A DNA stretch of 64,000 nucleotides from positions 8,156 to 72,155 of the forward strand of contig CADECW010000009.1 in the NCBI GenBank assembly GCA_902825855.1. The letters are read 5' to 3'. Shown here piece by piece: positions 11,634 to 18,682 of this stretch (the first letter of the stretch is position 1; the number at the start of each line of letters is the position of its first letter). The notes under the pieces are model-generated. The model was not told the origin of the DNA, did no database searches, and saw only the letters and a list, made by a program, of their open reading frames with translations. The translations under genes and the position numbers were made by a program. This stretch comes from an uncultured Rhodospirillales bacterium. GTDB taxonomy: Bacteria; Pseudomonadota; Alphaproteobacteria; Reyranellales; Reyranellaceae.

Positions 11634-12212
11634 ATGGGCGGACTCAGGCTCGGCGCTTTCGGTTTCGTCAGCGGCCTCGCCGCATTGGCGATGATGGCGG
11701 CAGCGGCCCCAGCGCAGACCCCGCGCAGCAGCATCGACATGCAGTCGACCCAGGGCGTGCCGGAGTTCAAGGATCCCAAGACCGGACAGATCTGGACGCC
11801 GCTCAACGTCGGACAGCGGAGCGGTCCGCCGACGCCGCAGGATCTCGCCTTCGATCCCCTGAGCCAGGCGGTCTATGTCAAGGGCGTGGTGACGCAACGG
11901 CCGAGCCTCGTGGCGCTGTCGTCGGTGCCGATCACTGCCGGACCGACGGTGCCGATCGTCAATATCGGCGACGCCACCCTGAGCGCCGTCCCCGGCAGGC
12001 GCTGGCAGGTCGTGCTCTACCTGCAGAACAACAGCGCCGGCACCGTGGTGCCGATGCTCACTTGCCGCTTCACCAATTCGGGCCGGCTGGTCGAGGAGAC
12101 GCACGTGCTGGTGCCTGCGGTCGGCGCCGGGCTGCGAGTCGGCATGCTCGTCTATGGACCCAGGACCGATCTGTTCGTCGACCGCGCCAACTGCGCCGTG
12201 AAGTCGCCGTAG
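11634..12212 (+). CDS. Secreted protein of unknown function (paralogue of the 21938 gene)
   Basis: A 192-residue protein with a signal peptide ending near APAQ. The mature part has the blocks GQIWTPLNV, PITAGPTVPIV, AVPGRRWQVVLYLQNNSAG, CRFTNSGRLVEET and YGPRTDLFVDRANC. The product of 21938-22492 shares every block in the same order (GKVWTPDNV, PMTAGPTVPLV, AIPGDRWVVPLYLSNNSGA, CTFTNGSRPVQES, YGPRTEVFVDRVLC), so the two are paralogues. Two conserved cysteines (in CRF and ANC) could pair. I do not recognise the family. The beta-rich composition suggests a periplasmic beta-sandwich. GAAGGAGAA precedes the start. Confidence 0.75.
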   Translation: MGGLRLGAFGFVSGLAALAMMAAAAPAQTPRSSIDMQSTQGVPEFKDPKTGQIWTPLNVGQRSGPPTPQDLAFDPLSQAVYVKGVVTQRPSLVALSSVPITAGPTVPIVNIGDATLSAVPGRRWQVVLYLQNNSAGTVVPMLTCRFTNSGRLVEETHVLVPAVGAGLRVGMLVYGPRTDLFVDRANCAVKSP

Positions 12213-12258
12213 CGCTCCCGGGCCTGCGCGGCATCGGGCCGCGTTGGGGTCCGGCAGG

Positions 12259-13023
12259 TCACGCCAAAACCGAATATCCACCGTCGACAGTGATGGCGGC
12301 GCCGGTCACGAAATCGGATGCCGCTGCGGCCAGGAAAACCGCGATGCCGGCAAAGTCCGAAGGCTCGCCCCAGCGGCCGGCCGGCGTGCGGCGCAGCACG
12401 TTGTCGTGCAGGCCCTGGACTTGCTCGCGCGCACGGCGCGTCAGCGCGGTGTCGATCCAGCCCGGCAGGATGGCGTTGACCTGGATGTTGTCCTTGGCCC
12501 ACGCAGTCGCCATGGACTTGGTCATCTGCACCATGCCGCCCTTGCTCGCGGCATAGGCAGTGGCGAAGGGGGCGCCGAAGATCGACATCATCGAGCCGAT
12601 ATTGATGATCTTGCCCATGCCGGCCTTCTTCATCTCAGGGAAGGCGGCGTGGCTGCAGATGAAGGCGCTGGTGAGGTTGCTGTCCATCACCATGTGCCAT
12701 TCCGCGACCGTGTACTGCTCGGGCTGCTTGCGGATCGACATGCCGGCGTTGTTGACCAGGATGTCGAGGCGGCCGTGCGCCTTCATAGTTTCCGCCATGA
12801 GGGCGCGGCAGGAGTCTTCCTTCAGCACATCGACGGGAATGGCGCTCGCTTTGGCGCCGGCCGCCTGGATCTGCCTCACCGCGTCGGCATTCTTGGCGGT
12901 GTCTCGGCCCGCCACGACGATGGTGGCGCCAGCGCGCGCCATGCCGAGCGCCATGCCAAGGCCGATGCCGCCGTTGCCGCCGGTGACCACGGCGACGCGG
13001 CCGGAAAGATCGAAAAGCTCCAT
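12259..13023 (-). CDS. SDR-family oxidoreductase
   Basis: A 254-residue classical short-chain dehydrogenase/reductase. It shows the nucleotide-binding TGGNGGIGLGMA near residue 14, VAGRDTAKN after beta-2 (Arg suggesting NADP(H) preference), NNAGM near residue 92, the catalytic Ser region (NIGSMMS), and YAASKGG with the Tyr-x3-Lys pair. The C-terminal segment ending in VDGGYSVLA is typical. The frame remains open far upstream, but AGGAGGA eight bases before ATG 13023 fixes the start. The substrate is unknown. It converges with the secreted protein gene at 11634 (46-base gap). Confidence 0.9.
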   Translation of the reverse strand: MELFDLSGRVAVVTGGNGGIGLGMALGMARAGATIVVAGRDTAKNADAVRQIQAAGAKASAIPVDVLKEDSCRALMAETMKAHGRLDILVNNAGMSIRKQPEQYTVAEWHMVMDSNLTSAFICSHAAFPEMKKAGMGKIINIGSMMSIFGAPFATAYAASKGGMVQMTKSMATAWAKDNIQVNAILPGWIDTALTRRAREQVQGLHDNVLRRTPAGRWGEPSDFAGIAVFLAAAASDFVTGAAITVDGGYSVLA

Positions 13024-13064
13024 GTCCAGGGTCCTCCTCAGGTCGGTCTGTATAGCGAACCGAA

Positions 13065-13089
13065 GCAACCCCGAACAACGGTGCTCGTT
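13065..13089 (+). promoter_or_regulatory. EcfG-type promoter upstream of a putative small RNA
   Basis: GCAAC at 13065-13069, 16 bases, CGTT at 13086-13089. This matches the general stress sigma factor consensus (GGAAC, 16-17 bases, CGTT) at all but the second position, and the same G-to-C change occurs at four other sites in this island. No annotated gene follows closely on the plus strand. Confidence 0.5.
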
Positions 13090-13096
13090 TAAATCA

Positions 13097-13226
13097 TGCA
13101 TGGAGATCGGACGGGACGCCGAAGCGTCCATCCCGATAGCCGAGTTCGCGGTGCGCCGGCCGGGCTGACCGACGCGTTGCGAATGAGGGTGGCGGCGGCC
13201 GAAAGGCCGCCGCCATTCTCTTGTTT
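13097..13226 (+). ncRNA. Candidate stress-induced small RNA or short mRNA
   Basis: Transcription from the EcfG-type promoter at 13065-13089 would begin near 13097. It would meet a ten-base perfect stem at 13191-13214 (GGCGGCGGCC, loop GAAA, GGCCGCCGCC) followed by ATTCTCTTGTTT, a T-rich but interrupted tail. A second hairpin (GGACGC, CGAA, GCGTCC) lies near the 5' end at about 13113-13128. A 22-residue frame starting at ATG 13100 and stopping at 13168 fits inside, but has no ribosome site. The rest of the 345-base gap between the SDR gene and 13369 shows nothing else I can support. Confidence 0.35.
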
Positions 13227-13368
13227 GGGGATACAGAGCTTCGACCCGCGCCCCGGGCCAACCGATGGACAGCTGTCGTGCGAAAGCATCTTCGCCGTCG
13301 CTTTCACCGAGCAACCAGCGACGCGGGCACTTCCGGTTGCTGAAGTTGAGAAGAAATAAGCCGAATCT

Positions 13369-13644
13369 TTAGGGTCCGACCTTCGTCGGCGCGCCGTCTT
13401 CCTCGAGGGCTGGAATATCGAGCTTCTCTTGCGCGCTCTTCACCTCGGCGAACAGACTGCGCTCACCCTCGGTCATGCCTTCCTCGGTGGCCACCTGCAG
13501 CAGTCTGGCGTCGAGCTCCCACTGCTTGAGGATTGCGGCCTTCTCCTTCTTGTCCAGGTCCTTGCACGCGACGACGTCGGCCGGGTGCTTGAAGATGCTG
13601 CTCGGATTGGTCAGCGCCTTCTTCTTGTCTTCGCTGGCAAGCAT
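13369..13644 (-). CDS. Small conserved protein of unknown function, stress-regulon member
   Basis: A 91-residue, highly charged cytoplasmic protein. The central motif FKHPADVVACKDLDKKEKAAILKQWELDARLLQVATEEGM resembles a small family common near stress genes in rhizobia and relatives (pattern: P.DV...L....K..IL..WE.DAR.L..A..EGM), whose function is unknown. A GTG at 13671 would give 100 residues, but the EcfG-type promoter at 13675-13700 predicts a transcript start near 13667, so ATG 13644 with GGAGACC upstream is chosen. It follows nepR on the same strand with its own promoter. Confidence 0.75.
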   Translation of the reverse strand: MLASEDKKKALTNPSSIFKHPADVVACKDLDKKEKAAILKQWELDARLLQVATEEGMTEGERSLFAEVKSAQEKLDIPALEEDGAPTKVGP

Positions 13645-13674
13645 TTCGGTCTCCGTCTGGATGGGAGACACGAA

Positions 13675-13700
13675 AACGGCTGGCTGGCTGCGGAAGTTCC
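13675..13700 (-). promoter_or_regulatory. EcfG-type promoter of the 13369-13644 gene
   Basis: Read on the minus strand: GGAAC (13700-13696), 17 bases, CGTT (13678-13675). This is a full match to the EcfG consensus. It begins just after the nepR stop codon and lies about 31 bases before the ATG at 13644. Confidence 0.7.
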
Positions 13701-13707
13701 TTCTCGG

Positions 13708-13953
13708 CTAACCCTTCTTGTCGCCTTTGGCATCGTCGGACTTGGCCGCGTCGTGATCGATCAGATTGAGAAGGTCGTTGGGCAGCGGCTCGCTGGCGAT
13801 TTCGTCATACATCGCGTGAAGTTGCTTCTGCAGCCACATGTCGAAGGGTCGTTCGGAGGACGCCTTGGCGACCCGCATCTTTCCACCATCCCCAGCTTTC
13901 GACCCGGCCTTAGACGCCGGGCCCGAAGGACGCCGCCTGTCATCACTGGCCAT
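13708..13953 (-). CDS. nepR: NepR-type anti-sigma factor of the general stress response
   Basis: An 81-residue protein with a disordered, basic N-terminus and the NepR core at residues ~35-66 (FDMWLQKQLHAMYDEIASEPLP, then LLNLID). In the known pathway NepR holds the EcfG sigma factor inactive; phosphorylated PhyR binds NepR through its sigma-like domain and frees the sigma factor (partner switching). ATG 13953 is fixed by GAGGAG six bases upstream; the longer open frame is noise. It sits 115 bases downstream of the EcfG-type gene, whereas nepR usually comes first in this operon. The KSDDAKGDKKG tail is acidic/basic low complexity. Confidence 0.88.
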   Translation of the reverse strand: MASDDRRRPSGPASKAGSKAGDGGKMRVAKASSERPFDMWLQKQLHAMYDEIASEPLPNDLLNLIDHDAAKSDDAKGDKKG

Positions 13954-14068
13954 GACGCTCTCCTCGGGGAATGCTGACCATTCCTCCGAGTCCCGTCTGA
14001 GCCATCGTACTCTCCCCCACGAATTGTCCATGACTATACCACAACCTGACGCCGAATTCGGAAGGGGA

Positions 14069-14656
14069 TTAGCGGGCCTGCTCGTGATGCGCCTCGTCGC
14101 TCTCGCGATCGGTGGCAATGTCAGCATCGACGCCGCGCGTCGGGCGCTGCTTGGCCTCACCCTCCAACAGCAGTCGCTCAAGCGTATCGCGGGCGCGACT
14201 GATGCGGCTCTTCACGGTGCCGACCGACACGCCAGTGTGCTGAGCGATGACCTCGTACGGCAAGCCCTCCAAGACCGCCAGCAGCAACGCCTCGCGCTGC
14301 GTCGGCGCGAGCTTGGCAAAGGCGGAAACGAACTCGCGCATTACCAGGCCGCTCTCCTGATGCGCCGGATGCGACAGCGACTCGGCGATCGCGGTATCGA
14401 CCGGCACGGTCGGGCGCTGGCGGCGCAGGCCGGAGATGAACTCGTTACGCTGGATACGGAACAGCCAGGCGGCCAGGTTAGTACCCGGCTGGAAGCTGTG
14501 GCGTCCGGTCAACGCCTTGATCACGGTGTCGTGGACCAAGTCATCTGCCGCGTCGCGATCGCGCGTCAGCGACAGTGCGTAGATCCGGAGCCGCGGAAGG
14601 ATCGCCTTGAGCTGCTCGTGGAAGTCGCGAATGTCGTTGCTCGTCTCGGTCGCCAT
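14069..14656 (-). CDS. ecfG: EcfG-type RNA polymerase sigma factor
   Basis: A 195-residue ECF sigma factor. Region 2 is seen in AADDLVHDTVIKAL and FQPGTNLAAWLFRIQRNEFI, and region 4 in PTQREALLLAVLEGLPYEVIAQHTGVSVGTVKSRISRAR (residues ~120-160). The sequence, together with adjacent nepR and nearby phyR, marks it as the general stress sigma factor. A near-consensus EcfG promoter lies upstream (14705-14730), suggesting autoregulation. ATG 14656 follows GGAGAGG closely. The C-terminal ~35 residues are a charged extension. A second ECF sigma gene lies just upstream on the same strand; which is the main effector cannot be told by eye. Confidence 0.85.
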   Translation of the reverse strand: MATETSNDIRDFHEQLKAILPRLRIYALSLTRDRDAADDLVHDTVIKALTGRHSFQPGTNLAAWLFRIQRNEFISGLRRQRPTVPVDTAIAESLSHPAHQESGLVMREFVSAFAKLAPTQREALLLAVLEGLPYEVIAQHTGVSVGTVKSRISRARDTLERLLLEGEAKQRPTRGVDADIATDRESDEAHHEQAR

Positions 14657-14704
14657 GAACCTCTCCAGATATTTCGAACGACCAACTAATGCCGAGTTAT
14701 CGAA

Positions 14705-14730
14705 AAGGTTACATACCGCCACGGCGTTCC
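14705..14730 (-). promoter_or_regulatory. Probable EcfG-type promoter of ecfG
   Basis: On the minus strand: GGAAC (14730-14726), 17 bases, CCTT (14708-14705). The -35 part is perfect and the -10 part has three of four consensus bases (CGTT). It lies in the short gap between the two sigma genes, about 50 bases before the ecfG start. Confidence 0.45.
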
Positions 14731-14758
14731 ACGTAAACCATTGATATAGTTAGATTCT

Positions 14759-15226
14759 TTATCCCAGCTTGCCTGACAGCTGCTTGCGCGCCCGCGAAAC
14801 TCGCGCCTTGAGGGTGCCGACCGAGCAGCCACACAGCGCGGCCGCCTCCTCATATGAAAATCCGCCGGCCCCGACGAGCACGAGCGCTTCACGTGACTGC
14901 GGGCTGAGCTCGAACAGGGCCGAAGACAGTTCCTTGAGCGCCAGAGTGGCTTCGGGATTGTCGACTGCGGTGAGCATGGGGGCCGTATCGCTGTCGATCG
15001 ACGCAGGACGTCGACGCTGTGTGCGCAGATCTGAATAGAAGCGATTGCGCATGATGGTGAACAGCCAGCCTTTGAGATTGGTGCCGGGCTGAAACTGGTC
15101 CTGCTTGTCGAGAGCGGAAAGGATGGTGTTCTGCACGAGGTCGTCAGCAGATTCGCGTTCGCGGCACAGAAACCGCGAGAACGCACGAAGATCTGGGAGC
15201 AACGCCACGATGTCATCCCTAATCAT
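14759..15226 (-). CDS. Second ECF sigma factor, EcfG-like
   Basis: A 155-residue sigma factor with region 2 (SADDLVQNTILSAL, then FQPGTNLKGWLFTIMRNRF) and region 4 (SPQSREALVLVGAGGFSYEEAAALCGCSVGTLKARVSRAR). Region 2 shares the FQPGTNL.(A/G)WLF core with the neighbouring ecfG product, so the two look like diverged paralogues. Several alphaproteobacteria carry more than one EcfG-type sigma factor. ATG 15226 is preferred; a GTG at 15271 would add 15 residues and has no ribosome site. It is transcribed divergently from csbD and about 100 bases ahead of ecfG. Confidence 0.8.
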   Translation of the reverse strand: MIRDDIVALLPDLRAFSRFLCRERESADDLVQNTILSALDKQDQFQPGTNLKGWLFTIMRNRFYSDLRTQRRRPASIDSDTAPMLTAVDNPEATLALKELSSALFELSPQSREALVLVGAGGFSYEEAAALCGCSVGTLKARVSRARKQLSGKLG

Positions 15227-15331
15227 CGAGCGCTGATCTCCCGCGACGGAAAGTGAATATCGATCGGCCACCCGCTTTATGTGGGCAATGGCCTGCAGCG
15301 GCGCAAAGTAAATCTGCCCACGACGTTGCGG

Positions 15332-15356
15332 GCAACCGTGTCAGTCCCGCTGCGTT
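15332..15356 (+). promoter_or_regulatory. EcfG-type promoter of csbD
   Basis: GCAAC at 15332-15336, 16 bases, CGTT at 15353-15356, giving an expected transcript start near 15364 and a leader of about 45 bases before the csbD ATG at 15409. It differs from consensus only at the second base. Confidence 0.6.
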
Positions 15357-15408
15357 GAGCGGGCATCGCGCAAAACGAGGAAGCCTTCTAGTTGGAAAGG
15401 AATGCCAC

Positions 15409-15606
15409 ATGAACTGGGATCGCGTTGAAGGCAATTGGAAGCAGCTCACGGGCAAGGTCAAGGAGCAATGGGGCAAGCTGACCGAGGACGACATCACCGT
15501 CATTAACGGCAAGCAGGATCAGCTCGTCGGCCGCATCCAGGAGCGCTACGGCATCGCCAAGGACGAAGCGGAGCGTCAGGTCAATACCTGGATTGGCCGC
15601 ATGTAG
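15409..15606 (+). CDS. CsbD-family stress protein
   Basis: A 65-residue hydrophilic cytoplasmic protein of the CsbD family. The hallmark is NWDRVEGNWKQLTGKVKEQWGKLTEDD near the start and KQDQLVGRIQERYGIAKDEAE after it. CsbD proteins are abundant general-stress proteins in bacteria (first named as a sigma-B target in Bacillus); the biochemical role is not known. GGAAAGG precedes the start. An EcfG-type promoter lies upstream, and another follows immediately for the next gene. It is related to the longer exported CsbD protein at 21597. Confidence 0.92.
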   Translation: MNWDRVEGNWKQLTGKVKEQWGKLTEDDITVINGKQDQLVGRIQERYGIAKDEAERQVNTWIGRM

Positions 15607-15613
15607 ACCACAG

Positions 15614-15638
15614 GGAACCTGGTGTCCCATCCTGCGTT
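15614..15638 (+). promoter_or_regulatory. EcfG-type promoter of the 27-residue peptide gene
   Basis: GGAAC at 15614-15618, 16 bases, CGTT at 15635-15638: a full consensus match just after the csbD stop codon. The predicted start near 15646 leaves a leader of about 20 bases containing AGGGAG before ATG 15666. Confidence 0.75.
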
Positions 15639-15665
15639 GTAACCGCAGAATGTAGGGAGATTGCC

Positions 15666-15749
15666 ATGGGACGCGCAGCGGTGCTGTGGCTCCTGGGAGT
15701 GCCCATCCCGGTGCTCCTGCTGATGTGGATCCTTGGTTGGCTGCATTGA
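15666..15749 (+). CDS. 27-residue hydrophobic membrane peptide
   Basis: A tiny frame, MGRAAVLWLLGVPIPVLLLMWILGWLH, almost wholly one hydrophobic helix with a proline kink (PIP). It has a good ribosome site (AGGGAG, six bases before ATG) and a perfect EcfG-type promoter, so I consider it real despite its size. Small hydrophobic peptides of this look occur next to stress genes in other alphaproteobacteria. It is probably an inner-membrane peptide induced by stress; the target is unknown. The stop codon falls inside the loop of a ten-base stem (15735-15760). Confidence 0.7.
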   Translation: MGRAAVLWLLGVPIPVLLLMWILGWLH

Positions 15750-15760
15750 AGCAGCCAACC
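15735..15760 (+). other. Stem-loop spanning the stop codon of the 27-residue peptide gene
   Basis: GGTTGGCTGC pairs perfectly with GCAGCCAACC across a six-base loop that holds the TGA stop. No T-run follows, so it is not a standard terminator. It may act as a processing or stabilising element before the lipoprotein gene 28 bases downstream. Confidence 0.6.
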
Positions 15761-15788
15761 GGGCAGGAACCGGCAAGGGGAAAGAAAC

Positions 15789-16010
15789 ATGACGTCTCAT
15801 GGATTGAAGTTGATCGCTGCGGTCGTCGGGCTTGGAATGGCGACCGCTGCCTGCGGTGAGCGGCCGGTTGACCGCGCCCTGACGGGTGGCGCAATAGGTG
15901 CGGCATCGGGGGCGGTGGTCGGTTCTACGGTTGGAGCGCCGATTGCCGGTGCAGTGGTGGGCGGCGCTGCCGGCGCCACGATTGGTGCAGTGACGGCGCC
16001 GGAGAGATAG
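15789..16010 (+). CDS. Glycine-zipper lipoprotein
   Basis: A 73-residue protein with a lipoprotein signal: a hydrophobic stretch (LIAAVVGLGMA) and a TAAC lipobox, placing the lipidated Cys at residue 22. The mature part is a glycine-zipper hairpin, with repeated GGAIGAASGAVVGSTVG and GGAAGATIGAV segments, as found in small YMGG/SlyB-like envelope proteins. It is probably an outer- or inner-membrane lipoprotein expressed from the stress promoter at 15614, since no separate promoter is evident. AAGGGGAAAG precedes the ATG. Confidence 0.85.
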   Translation: MTSHGLKLIAAVVGLGMATAACGERPVDRALTGGAIGAASGAVVGSTVGAPIAGAVVGGAAGATIGAVTAPER

Positions 16011-16143
16011 ATATCAAAACGTCAGCATCCGTGCAGGCTTGAAAGTTTGTCCTGCACGACGGTCGGCGTAATGTATGTTGCAACGGCCGGACCCGGTTAC
16101 GATCGGGCCGGCCGTCGCTCGTGACCAAACGAGGGAGAGAACC

Positions 16144-16941
16144 GTGGCAGAGGGACCAGCCACCAACAAGATATCGGAAGCCATCAGCAGGGCGTTGCCC
16201 TTCCTGAGACGCTATGCTCGAGCCGTTACCGGCTCCCAGAAGCGCGGCGACGAATGGGTGCGGCTATGCGCCGAAGTCGCCGTGCAGCAGCCCGACCTCG
16301 TCGCGAAGACTGAGGATACGAAGCTCGGCGTCTTCACGCTGTTCCACCGCCTGCAACAGCCATTCGGCGGATTGGAAGATGCGGGCAGTGAAAACAGCGT
16401 CAGCGGCCGCCTGAAGGAGTCGCTTACCGATATGGCGCCCTTGCAGCGCCAGGTGCTGCTTCTCACCGTGCTCGAGGGCTTCACCGTGGCTGACGCCGCG
16501 AAGATCCTGGGAATTGATATCGAGGCGGCCGAGCGCAGCCTCGACGAGGCACGCCGTGAGCTGCAGCGCGTCGCGGCCGTCCGCGTGCTTGTCATCGAGG
16601 ACGAGGCGGTGATCGCACTCGACGTCGCCGACATCGTGCGCAATGCCGGGCACCAGGTCGTCGGCATCGCCGCGACGGAAAAGACCGCCGTTGAACTGGC
16701 CAAGCAGCATTCGCCGCACCTCGTGCTGGCCGACATCCAGTTGCGCGGCGGCGACAGCGGCATCGCCGCGGTCAACCAGATCATGCGCTCGATAAACGTG
16801 CCCGTGATCTTCGTCACGGGCTTTCCCGAGCGGTTGCTGACAGGCAAGCAGGTCGAGCCCGCTTTCGTCATCTCCAAGCCGTTCGATCCAGATCTTCTCC
16901 GCGCGGCGATCGCCCAGGCGCTCGATACCGTAGCGATCTGA
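16144..16941 (+). CDS. phyR: PhyR-type response regulator of the general stress response
   Basis: A 265-residue regulator with the PhyR architecture: an N-terminal sigma-factor-like domain (residues ~12-140, with region-4-like QRQVLLLTVLEGFTVADAAKILGIDIE) and a C-terminal receiver (residues ~146-262). The receiver has acidic residues E152-D153, phosphoacceptor D197 in VLADIQLRGG, T225 and K245 in SKPFDP. On phosphorylation it should bind NepR and release EcfG. GTG 16144 is chosen: GGGAGAGA lies five bases before it, and the upstream extension is not PhyR-like. Unusually, phyR is separated from nepR-ecfG by the csbD cluster. Two sensor kinase genes follow. Confidence 0.93.
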   Translation: MAEGPATNKISEAISRALPFLRRYARAVTGSQKRGDEWVRLCAEVAVQQPDLVAKTEDTKLGVFTLFHRLQQPFGGLEDAGSENSVSGRLKESLTDMAPLQRQVLLLTVLEGFTVADAAKILGIDIEAAERSLDEARRELQRVAAVRVLVIEDEAVIALDVADIVRNAGHQVVGIAATEKTAVELAKQHSPHLVLADIQLRGGDSGIAAVNQIMRSINVPVIFVTGFPERLLTGKQVEPAFVISKPFDPDLLRAAIAQALDTVAI

Positions 16942-16957
16942 AGACCGGAGCGGCGCG

Positions 16958-18682
16958 ATGCTGGCCGGCTGGTCGCTGCGCACGAGACTGGTCGTCCTCG
17001 TCACCATCGCGCTGCTGCCGGTGCTGGCGCTTTCGGCATGGTACGCCGTGCGCGAGCAGCGTACGAGCAAGGTGCGCCATGCCGAGGCCGTGACCACCGC
17101 TGCCGAACTGGTGGTCTCGCGGCATCGGGAAATGATCGAGGCCTCGCGTCGCCTTCTGGTGGCGATTTGCCAGGACGACTCCGTCCGCCTGAGCGCCAAT
17201 CCCGAGGCCAGTGCGGCCGAAGTCAATCGTTGCGAGGCCTATCTCGGGCAGGTGCTGCAGAAGTTTCCCAACGAGTACTCCACCGCCGTCGTCACCGACG
17301 CAGAGGGCACGGCCCGTTGCGCGAACTCGCCGACGGCCCTCGGCATGGACTTCTCCGATCGTGAGATATTCCGGCTGGTACGCGAGACACGGAAGTTCGC
17401 CGTGGGTGCGCAGCTCGCCAGCCGTGTCACGCCGAACGCCGTGATCCCGACGGCGCTGCCCATCCTGCAGGGCGGCGAGTTTCGCGGCATATGCGCCATC
17501 GGCATCTCCCTCGGCTCCTTTGCCGACCTCGTGACGCCGGCAATGGCGGCCGACCAGATCGCCGTATCGCTTGTCGACAGACGCGGCATTTCCCTCGCCG
17601 GCAGTGCCGAGGCGGCGCGCGTCCTGCCGGTCGCCGTCCGGCTCGCCGCGGCGATCGTCGGTAGCCAGAGGGCATTCCGCGACTACGGCCAGGACGGTCA
17701 GCTGTACGAATTCCGCCTGCTCCCGCTCGACGAGACGTCGATCTTCGTGGTCGCGGCGACGCCGGTCGTCGAGGGCCTCCCGTCGCTGCTGACCGACTGG
17801 GGTGGCCTCGTCCTGGTCGTGCTGGCCCTGGCTGCAGCGTTGCTGGCGGTGTGGCTCGGGGCCGACCGCTGGTGCGTTCAGCCGCTGCGCCATATCCGCG
17901 AATTCGCCGATCGTGTGGCGCGCGGCGACGACATGAAGCTCGAGTCGAGGCGCCCCTGGGGACCGGAGCTGTCATCGGTGGCGGAAGGCGTGCGCGCGAT
18001 GGCTGCGGCCATCGCCAGCCGTGAGGCCGAGCTCAGGGCCGGACTCGAGCAGCGCGACCACATGCTGCGCGAGATCCATCACCGGGTGAAGAACAACCTG
18101 CAGATGATCTCGAGCCTGTTGAACCTGCAGGCCGGCGAAATTCGTTCGCCGCGCATCCGCCGCTTCTTCGGCGACGCCCAGAACCGCGTGCTGACCCTCT
18201 CCATCCTGCACCGCCATCTCTACGAACGCTCGAGCTGGGCACTGGTCGACTTTCAGCAGTTCATCAGTGACCTGGTGCGGCAGATTTCGGTCGGCCGCCG
18301 CGGTCCCGACCGCCCGCGGCCGCGCTACCAGATCCGGGCGCCGATCATGGCGGTCGGCCCCGACATCGCCATTCCCATTGGCCTGATCGTGACCGAGGCG
18401 GTGAGCAGCGCGCTGAATCGCAGCTTCGAAAATGTCACAAACCCGGAGATCCGCATCGAGGCGGCGGAAAAGGACGGCACGGTCGAGCTGACAATCGAGG
18501 ACAATGGCTCGGGCGACGGGGGATCGCTGGGGCCCGGTGCGCGCGGCGGATTCGGCCTGACCCTCATCCGGGGCCTTGCCATGCAGCTCGGCGGCGAGGC
18601 ACAGATAGTGCTGCGAGAGGGCGGAGGAATGCGAGTGGCGGTGACCTTCCCCAAGCCGCTGGACGAGGAGACCGATGCGTAG
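16958..18682 (+). CDS. HisKA_2-type sensor histidine kinase, probable PhyR kinase
   Basis: A 574-residue sensor kinase. It has a membrane segment at ~11-31, a periplasmic sensor region (~35-280, dCache/GAF-like with three cysteines), a second membrane segment at ~282-302 and a HAMP-type linker. The HisKA_2 dimerisation box REIHHRVKNNLQMISSLL follows, with phosphorylated His at 374 or 375, and then an HATPase_c domain with EDNGSGDGG and GGFGLTLI. Kinases of the HWE/HisKA_2 group encoded next to phyR are the usual activators of PhyR (PhyK), so that role is inferred. It begins 16 bases after phyR and overlaps the next kinase gene by eight bases. Confidence 0.87.
   Translation: MLAGWSLRTRLVVLVTIALLPVLALSAWYAVREQRTSKVRHAEAVTTAAELVVSRHREMIEASRRLLVAICQDDSVRLSANPEASAAEVNRCEAYLGQVLQKFPNEYSTAVVTDAEGTARCANSPTALGMDFSDREIFRLVRETRKFAVGAQLASRVTPNAVIPTALPILQGGEFRGICAIGISLGSFADLVTPAMAADQIAVSLVDRRGISLAGSAEAARVLPVAVRLAAAIVGSQRAFRDYGQDGQLYEFRLLPLDETSIFVVAATPVVEGLPSLLTDWGGLVLVVLALAAALLAVWLGADRWCVQPLRHIREFADRVARGDDMKLESRRPWGPELSSVAEGVRAMAAAIASREAELRAGLEQRDHMLREIHHRVKNNLQMISSLLNLQAGEIRSPRIRRFFGDAQNRVLTLSILHRHLYERSSWALVDFQQFISDLVRQISVGRRGPDRPRPRYQIRAPIMAVGPDIAIPIGLIVTEAVSSALNRSFENVTNPEIRIEAAEKDGTVELTIEDNGSGDGGSLGPGARGGFGLTLIRGLAMQLGGEAQIVLREGGGMRVAVTFPKPLDEETDA

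Noticed and set aside
13096..13359. 87-codon plus-strand frame in the gap before the 13369 gene
   Set aside because: No ribosome site, Pro/Arg-rich random-looking product, and it crosses the strong hairpin at 13191-13214. The small RNA reading fits better.
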